The translations under genes were made by a program, and so were the position numbers. A stretch of DNA of 64,000 bases from an uncultured Clostridia bacterium (GTDB taxonomy: Bacteria > Bacillota > Clostridia > UBA1381), in NCBI GenBank assembly GCA_959602045.1, contig CAUGRT010000003.1, positions 1-64,000 of the forward strand. The letters run 5' to 3'. The notes beneath the pieces were generated by a model. The model ran no database searches, was not told the origin of the DNA, and saw only the letters and a list, made by a program, of their open reading frames with translations. The first letter of the stretch is position 1. Each line of letters opens with the position of its first letter. This document shows positions 59,232 through 64,000 of this stretch, piece after piece.

Positions 59232-60011
59232 ATGGATTTCAAATTTATCAATTTAACTCCCGAAAATCCTGCAGACGAACATTTATGCTGTATCATCCGT
59301 ACCCAAAAGCCGCACCCCGGTGTTGAAGCAAAACGCCAGTGGCTTTCGGAACGTTTAAAAGAGGGACATGTTTTCCGCAAGCTCAATGTTAAGGGGTGCG
59401 TTTTTATTGAATATGCCCCGCTTGAAACCGCGTGGGTACCGATTGTAGGAGATCATTTCTACTATATCTACTGTCTTTGGGTACAGGGTGCGCCCAAAGG
59501 CTGCGGTTACGGACGTCAGCTGATGGAATACTGCATCCATGATGCAAAAGCGCATGGAAAATCCGGAATTTGCATGCTGGGTGCGGTGAAGCAAAAGAAT
59601 TGGCTATCAGATCAAAAATTTGCAAAAAAGTACGGCTTTGAAACGGTTGATACCACCCCCGATGGCTACGAGCTCCTGTCCCTATCCTTTGATGGTACGC
59701 ATCCGCAATTTGCTCCGACAGTCAAACAGGAAACAGCCGAAAACGGCTTGATCATTTACTATGATTATCAATGTCCGTATATTTTGCAAAGAATCGAAAA
59801 GCTGCAAGCCTTTTGCGCTGATAAGAACATTTCTGCAAATTTTATATGCGTTGATTCCCTTGAAACAGCCAAAAACCTCCCCTGCGTATTTAACAACTGG
59901 GTGGCGCTTTATGACGGAAAATTTGTAACCGTCAATCAGCTTGACGGAGCGGCGGTCGAAAAAATCATCACGCAATCTGACAGAACAAAGCACAAAATAT
60001 CAGGAAAGTAG
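59232..60011 (+). CDS. YoaP-like GNAT acetyltransferase with thioredoxin-like tail
   Basis: 259 residues in two parts. The N-terminal GNAT domain (1-155) has the acetyl-CoA loop in QGAPKGCGYGRQLME and the preceding YYIYCLWV strand. The C-terminal part (about 170-259) resembles the YoaP domain, with DYQCPYILQRIEKLQ in a thioredoxin-like position but a single cysteine. The acetyl acceptor is unknown. RBS AGGAGG. It sits between a flavin reductase and an AraC/GyrI regulator, suggesting a detoxification or stress unit. Confidence 0.82.
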   Translation: MDFKFINLTPENPADEHLCCIIRTQKPHPGVEAKRQWLSERLKEGHVFRKLNVKGCVFIEYAPLETAWVPIVGDHFYYIYCLWVQGAPKGCGYGRQLMEYCIHDAKAHGKSGICMLGAVKQKNWLSDQKFAKKYGFETVDTTPDGYELLSLSFDGTHPQFAPTVKQETAENGLIIYYDYQCPYILQRIEKLQAFCADKNISANFICVDSLETAKNLPCVFNNWVALYDGKFVTVNQLDGAAVEKIITQSDRTKHKISGK

Positions 60012-60056
60012 GCTGAAATTTCCGTATAATAAGAGTATCGGAAGGAGGAAAAAGAA

Positions 60057-60938
60057 ATGGATTGGATTTCGGGGCTTCAGCGCGCACTCGACTATGTGGA
60101 GGAGCATATCACAGAGTCTATCAACTATGAAGAGGTTGCAAGGGCTGCATATTTGTCCAGCTTCCACTTTCAGCGCGTGTTTAGCGCAATTTGCGGTTAC
60201 AGCTTAGGCGATTACATTCGTTTTCGCAGACTATCGCTTGCCGGCAGCGAGCTTGCGGCAACAAATAAAAAAGTAATTGATGTCGCTTTGAAATACGGAT
60301 ATGACACGCCCGAAAGCTTTTCCCGTGCATTTACGCGTTTTCACGGTGTGACGCCCTCTGCCGCAAAGCACGGCTCTAATCTTAAATCCTTTTCCAAACT
60401 TTCCGTAAAATTAATATTACACGGAGGTACAACAATGGATTACAGAATCGAAAACAAAGAAGCATTTGACGTGGTACTCAAAAAGAAGAAGTTTCCGAAA
60501 GCGCACGAAATTACAACACGCGAAATTGCAAAGTTTTGGGGCGAATGTCAGATGGACGGAACTATTCCGGCAATCTGTAAATATATTCCTGAAAATAACA
60601 TCTTTGACGGGTGCATTATCGGTATAAGCTTTGATGCCGACCCTACTTTGCCCAATAACGATTTCCCCTACGGAATCGGTGCACATTACAACGGTCAAAA
60701 GATTACGGAGGATTTCTTAACAGTCGAAACTATTCCGGCTCATACCTATGCCGTATTCACATGCGTTGGCAAGATGCCCGAAGCATTTCAAAAGGTATAT
60801 AAATATATCTGTACGGAGTTTTTCCCGGCAAGCGAGTATCAGCCTTGCGGAATAGAAATCGAAAGCTACCCGTCCGCCGAAACGCAAAACACGGATTATA
60901 CCTGCGAAATCTGGATTGCGGTTGAAAAGAAGAAATAA
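60057..60938 (+). CDS. AraC-family regulator with GyrI-like effector domain
   Basis: 293 residues. Two helix-turn-helix motifs at the N-terminus (VARAAYLSSFHFQRVFSAICG and VIDVALKYGYDTPESFSRAFTRFHGVTPS) make the DNA-binding half (1-105). The C-terminal half (about 125-293) is a SOUL/GyrI-like small-molecule domain (VETIPAHTYAVFTCVGKMPEAF; CGIEIESYP). This Rob/BmrR-like architecture activates genes in response to bound compounds; neighbours are candidate targets. GGAAGGAGG precedes the ATG, and a TATAAT at 60025-60030 may be its -10. Confidence 0.92.
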   Translation: MDWISGLQRALDYVEEHITESINYEEVARAAYLSSFHFQRVFSAICGYSLGDYIRFRRLSLAGSELAATNKKVIDVALKYGYDTPESFSRAFTRFHGVTPSAAKHGSNLKSFSKLSVKLILHGGTTMDYRIENKEAFDVVLKKKKFPKAHEITTREIAKFWGECQMDGTIPAICKYIPENNIFDGCIIGISFDADPTLPNNDFPYGIGAHYNGQKITEDFLTVETIPAHTYAVFTCVGKMPEAFQKVYKYICTEFFPASEYQPCGIEIESYPSAETQNTDYTCEIWIAVEKKK

Positions 60939-60970
60939 GCGATTAATAATAAAGCAATCTTCGAAATATA

Positions 60971-61004
60971 TACGGTACTGTCTTAAAGCAGTGCCGTTTT
61001 GTTT
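60971..61004 (+). terminator. Intrinsic terminator after the AraC-type gene
   Basis: ACGGTACTG/CAGTGCCGT (one wobble) around TCTTAAAG, then TTTGTTT. The rest of 60939-61400 is AT-rich and contains only this and the prs promoter. Confidence 0.82.
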
Positions 61005-61234
61005 ATCCTCCGATAATTGCTTTCATATAAAAAAATTCCACTCATTTTCATAAAACCATATCACTGTAACAACCAATCTGTTGACTTTTCGTTTTGCAAA
61101 ATCCGTTTGTAAATAGCTTAGATATGCGGCTCTTTGTGGTTTTGGATAAAAATGTAAGATAATTTTAACTATTTTGTATAATATTCCACAAAAAACACAT
61201 ACAAATTTCTACAAAATAAATTTTACATATCCCT

Positions 61235-61263
61235 TGAAAAATGGTGGTTTTTATGTTATATTT
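61235..61263 (+). promoter_or_regulatory. Promoter of the PRPP synthetase gene
   Basis: TTGAAA (61235-61240), 17-base spacer, TATATT (61258-61263); leader about 130 nt with no clear riboswitch. Confidence 0.6.
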
Positions 61264-61400
61264 GTAATGGAATTGTAACGTTTGGGCAAATACCCAATCA
61301 ATATAAATCCGCTGTATAAACGAAAGTTATTCAGCGCGCACAAAACAAACACTTTTCTGGTTTCATCCAGGAAAGCCTATCCAAAGAAGGAGCAAAAATC

Positions 61401-62540
61401 ATGACAAAAAACGTTTTCACCGAGGAAACACCAATCGTAGGTAAGCTTACGATTATCAGTATGAAAGGCTGCGAAGCTTTCACCGCAAAAATTGATGACT
61501 ACTTAAAGAAATGGCGTCCCTTTGAGAACATTGATACGTATGTAACGCACGTTCACTGCCCGCGTTTCGGCACCGGCGAAGGAAAAGGCGTTGTTGACGA
61601 TACCGTAAGAGGTCACGATGTATACATTATCTGTGATGTATTCAACTATGGCGTTACCTATAAAATGTACGGCGTTGAAAATCACATGAGTCCCGATGAT
61701 CACTATCAGGATTTAAAGCGTATTATTGCCGCATTGGGCGGTAAAGCAAGACGTGTCACAGTCGTTATGCCGATGCTTTATGAGGGCAGACAGCACAGAA
61801 GAAGCGGTCGTGAATCCCTTGATGCCGCATTAATGCTGCATGAGCTTGTAAACATGGGAGTATCCAATATTATTACCTTTGATGCACACGATCCCAGAAT
61901 TTCAAATGCGATTCCGCTTTCGGGCTTTGATGATGTTCAGCCTACTTATCAGATGATTAAAGCAATTATTAAGGCGGTTCCCGATATTTCACTCAATAAA
62001 TTTGATACTGTTGTTATTTCACCCGATGAAGGCGGCATGACAAGAGGAATGTACTACAGTTCCGTATTGAAGCTGGATCTCGGAATGTTCTATAAGCGCC
62101 GCGATTACTCCAGAATTGTCAACGGCAAAAACCCGATTGTTGCTCATGAATATCTGGGACGTGAAGTAAACGGCAAGGACGTTATTATTGTAGATGATAT
62201 GATTTCCTCCGGTGAATCCATCATTGATGTTGCCACTGCTCTAAAGAAACAGGGGGCAAAGAGAATTTTTGTATTTGCTTCTTTTGGTCTTTTCGTCAAC
62301 GGACTTGAGGTATTTGATACCGCTTATGCAGACGGTGTGATTGATAAAATCTTCACAACGAATCTGATTTATCAAAATCCGGGACTGGCAAGCAGAGAAT
62401 GGCACCACTCGGTAGATATGTCAAAGTATATTTCACTTTTGATTGATACTTTAAATCATGACGATACCATTTCAAAGCTATTGGATCCGGTTACAAAAAT
62501 CGAAGCTTTGGTTTCAAAAATTCAAAGTCAGAACGCATAA
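61401..62540 (+). CDS. prs: Ribose-phosphate pyrophosphokinase, long divergent form
   Basis: 379 residues, about 60 more than the usual 315. It makes PRPP from ribose 5-phosphate and ATP for nucleotide, His and Trp synthesis. The catalytic loop has the KRR motif (GMFYKRRDY), the PRPP-binding loop is VIIVDDMISSGESIIDVA (the common form is DDMIDTAGT), and FDAHDPRISNAIPL replaces the usual DLHAxQIQGFF flag region. PMLYEGRQHRRSGRE matches the ATP-binding RQDRK region in changed form. It therefore belongs to a divergent branch and may not be the only PRPP synthetase of the cell. RBS GAAGGAG. Confidence 0.88.
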   Translation: MTKNVFTEETPIVGKLTIISMKGCEAFTAKIDDYLKKWRPFENIDTYVTHVHCPRFGTGEGKGVVDDTVRGHDVYIICDVFNYGVTYKMYGVENHMSPDDHYQDLKRIIAALGGKARRVTVVMPMLYEGRQHRRSGRESLDAALMLHELVNMGVSNIITFDAHDPRISNAIPLSGFDDVQPTYQMIKAIIKAVPDISLNKFDTVVISPDEGGMTRGMYYSSVLKLDLGMFYKRRDYSRIVNGKNPIVAHEYLGREVNGKDVIIVDDMISSGESIIDVATALKKQGAKRIFVFASFGLFVNGLEVFDTAYADGVIDKIFTTNLIYQNPGLASREWHHSVDMSKYISLLIDTLNHDDTISKLLDPVTKIEALVSKIQSQNA

Positions 62541-62550
62541 AAAATCATTT

Positions 62551-62582
62551 GAAACGGCGCAGAATATACGCCGTTTCTTTGT
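62551..62582 (+). terminator. Hairpin between prs and the nucleotidyltransferase gene
   Basis: GAAACGGCG/CGCCGTTTC, 9-bp perfect stem, followed by TTTGTT. A partial terminator, 18 bases before the next start. Confidence 0.65.
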
Positions 62583-62599
62583 TAAAAAGGAGAAAGACG

Positions 62600-63352
62600 A
62601 TGCAATGTATTTTACTTGCCGCAGGTTATGCCACGCGGCTTTATCCCCTAACCGAAAACATGCCAAAAGCATTACTGCCGCTCGGAGATCGTACAATCCT
62701 GGACATGGTAGTCGACAAGATCAATGCTGTGGAAGAAGTAGAAATCATCTATATCGTTACCAATGATAAGTTTTTTCAATGCTTCTGCGATTGGGCAAAG
62801 CAATATCAAGGATCAAAAAACATTCGGGTTCTGAATGACCATACCACTGCAAACAGCAATCGTCTTGGCGCAATCGGAGATTTAAAGTATGTAATTGATC
62901 AGGAAAATATTGACGATGATATTTTGGTAATGGCTTCGGACAATATTTTCGGATTCCCGCTTACTGATTTTGTTGACGCTTATAAAAAGCATCATGCGGA
63001 TATGATTTGCGCTCATATCATAAAAGACCCGAAAGAGCTTCATTCTATGGGGGTTGTGGAATTGGACGCACAGCATAAGGTGCTCAGTTTTGAGGAAAAG
63101 CCGGCAGAACCGAAGTCTGATCTGGGCGTTCCGCCATTCTATCTTTATCGGCGTGAAACCCTTCCCCTACTCCGCCAATATCTGGACGAGGGAAACAATC
63201 CGGATGCGCCGGGACATTTTATCCCCTGGCTGATTACAAAACAGGATGTATATGCTCATGTGTTTGACGCTATGCGGATTGATATCGGAACGATCGAAAG
63301 CTATCATGAGGCTTGCCGACTTCAGGAGAGCGGTCAGTTATTTAAAGCGTAA
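62600..63352 (+). CDS. Sugar-phosphate nucleotidyltransferase family protein
   Basis: 250-residue NTP-transferase (GT-A-like) protein. MQCILLAAGYATRLYPLTEN and MPKALLPLGDR are the nucleotide-binding signature, MASDNIFGF supplies the metal aspartate, and FEEKPAEPKSDLGVPPFYLY is the sugar-binding part. It resembles the N-terminal domain of glucose-1-phosphate thymidylyltransferases without an acyltransferase domain. Substrate unknown. AAGGAG precedes ATG 62600; earlier in-frame codons lie before that site. Cotranscription with prs is possible. Confidence 0.88.
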   Translation: MQCILLAAGYATRLYPLTENMPKALLPLGDRTILDMVVDKINAVEEVEIIYIVTNDKFFQCFCDWAKQYQGSKNIRVLNDHTTANSNRLGAIGDLKYVIDQENIDDDILVMASDNIFGFPLTDFVDAYKKHHADMICAHIIKDPKELHSMGVVELDAQHKVLSFEEKPAEPKSDLGVPPFYLYRRETLPLLRQYLDEGNNPDAPGHFIPWLITKQDVYAHVFDAMRIDIGTIESYHEACRLQESGQLFKA

Positions 63353-63414
63353 TTTTTTAAGAAATCACTAAGATTCCCGAAAAAAATATTGCAAATTTTT
63401 AGCCAAAAAGGCTA

Positions 63415-63443
63415 TTGAATTTTACAAGAAAATAGAGTATAAT
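63415..63443 (+). promoter_or_regulatory. Promoter-like site directly before a terminator
   Basis: TTGAAT (63415-63420), 17-base spacer, TATAAT (63438-63443). Transcription would begin near 63450, only about 12 bases before the terminator hairpin at 63462. Confidence 0.55.
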
Positions 63444-63461
63444 ATAGATAATCGAGTTGCG

Positions 63462-63499
63462 TAAGCGTAAATCCAGATGGATTTACGCTTATTTTTTTT
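63462..63499 (+). terminator. Strong intrinsic terminator before the MATE gene
   Basis: Perfect 13-bp stem TAAGCGTAAATCC/GGATTTACGCTTA with loop AGAT and eight T. It ends the prs-nucleotidyltransferase transcript or acts as an attenuator in the MATE leader. Confidence 0.93.
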
Positions 63500-63549
63500 G
63501 CATTTCGATAGATACTGTATCTTTTATGCGGTAAAATGGAGGATTATTT

Positions 63550-64000
63550 ATGGAAAAATCACTAAACAAGATGGGAACAATGCCCATAAACAAGCTTATC
63601 TTATCAATCGGAACACCCATGATTTTATCAATGGTGCTGCAAGCATTCTATAATATTGTTGACAGCGCTTTTGTTTCAGCCATTCCGGGCGGCATCGGCG
63701 AATCAGCATTGAACGCACTAACGCTTGCTTTCCCTGTCCAAATGCTGATGGTTGCGGTCAGTATCGGAACAGGCGTCGGCACAAATGTACTGCTCTCTAA
63801 AAGCCTTGGACAGGGCAATCAAGAAAAAGCAGGACGGGTTGCTGGCTGCTCGCTCTTTCTCTGCTGTGTTATCTATGCCATCTGTCTGCTCTTTGGACTT
63901 TTCGGCGTCCGTGCCTATATTTCCACGCAGACTGTTAATTCGCAGATTTTTAATTTGGCTGTGGATTATCTAAAAATATGCTGTATCCTGTCTCCCGGTA
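63550..64000 (+). CDS. MATE-family efflux transporter (cut by the window end)
   Basis: First 150 residues of a multidrug and toxin extrusion protein. MPINKLILSIGTPMILSMVLQAFYNIVDSAFV is the usual family start and first helix, LTLAFPVQMLMVAVSIGTGVGTNVLLSKSLGQGN the second and third with the conserved loop. GGAGG precedes ATG 63550 by 6 bases. It continues beyond the window. Confidence 0.9.
   Translation, partial: MEKSLNKMGTMPINKLILSIGTPMILSMVLQAFYNIVDSAFVSAIPGGIGESALNALTLAFPVQMLMVAVSIGTGVGTNVLLSKSLGQGNQEKAGRVAGCSLFLCCVIYAICLLFGLFGVRAYISTQTVNSQIFNLAVDYLKICCILSPG

Overview
The window looks like a chromosomal segment of a low-to-mid GC member of the Clostridia (Firmicutes/Bacillota), probably a gut-type anaerobe. 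The evidence is gene order rather than any single marker: carD-ispD-ispF, yicC-remA-gmk-rpoZ-priA-def-fmt-rsmB-rlmN-prpC-prkC-rsgA-rpe-thiN, a cysteine desulfurase-thiI pair, and a CtsR-controlled ctsR-mcsA-mcsB-clpC operon are all Firmicutes arrangements. Promoters are of the SigA type (TTGACA-17-TATAAT), ribosome binding sites are AGGAGG-like, and GTG and TTG starts are used. No rRNA, tRNA or CRISPR array was found.

Layout. 0.1-2.8 kb: CarD-type RNA polymerase regulator, two MEP-pathway isoprenoid genes and a HAD phosphatase fused to a GtrA membrane domain. 2.9-6.6 kb (minus strand): SLH-domain amidase, DRE-TIM aldolase, SmpB and a hotdog thioesterase. 7.1-12.8 kb: gltX behind a structured leader, glnS, an aminotransferase and trpS. 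13.3-17.0 kb: TagO/WecA-type transferase and UDP-GlcNAc 2-epimerase (first steps of a wall polymer), then MgtE. 17.2-21.7 kb (minus): MFS transporter, THUMP methyltransferase, RNase R. 22.3-39.9 kb: the long housekeeping block listed above, ending in sulfur transfer for tRNA thiolation (NifS-like, ThiI). 40.2-44.7 kb: the class III heat-shock operon with a consensus CtsR operator. 45.0-48.8 kb: SGNH protein, DUF4358 lipoprotein, MBOAT and DHHW protein, probably a polysaccharide O-acetylation set. 49.0-53.8 kb: a GH2 glycosidase and a convergent secreted stalk-domain protein. 53.8-58.3 kb: a decayed region with a deleted ABC solute-binding lipoprotein, remains of a large secreted protein and a truncated IS3-family element. 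58.5-60.9 kb: flavodoxin-type oxidoreductase, YoaP-like acetyltransferase and AraC/GyrI regulator. 61.4-64.0 kb: an unusual long PRPP synthetase, a nucleotidyltransferase and the start of a MATE transporter.

The most striking signal outside the genes is a family of at least nine dispersed palindromic elements. Each has a conserved centre (about GCGAGTTCCGCGCA then GCGGATGTCTGAGCCG) enclosed by long arms whose sequence differs between copies while remaining self-complementary. Some copies sit inside larger units with ends resembling AGGTAATTGT...ACAATCACCT; two of these units have internal tandem duplications (174 bp and 120 bp), and one lies inside the heat-shock operon with its end over the mcsB stop codon. 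I do not recognise the family. Other unexplained structure includes a long-stem leader before gltX, a set of mutually exclusive hairpins between remA and gmk, and a row of hairpins upstream of ctsR.

All function calls come from reading motifs and gene order; no database search was run. Start codons were chosen mainly from ribosome binding site spacing and family alignment from memory.
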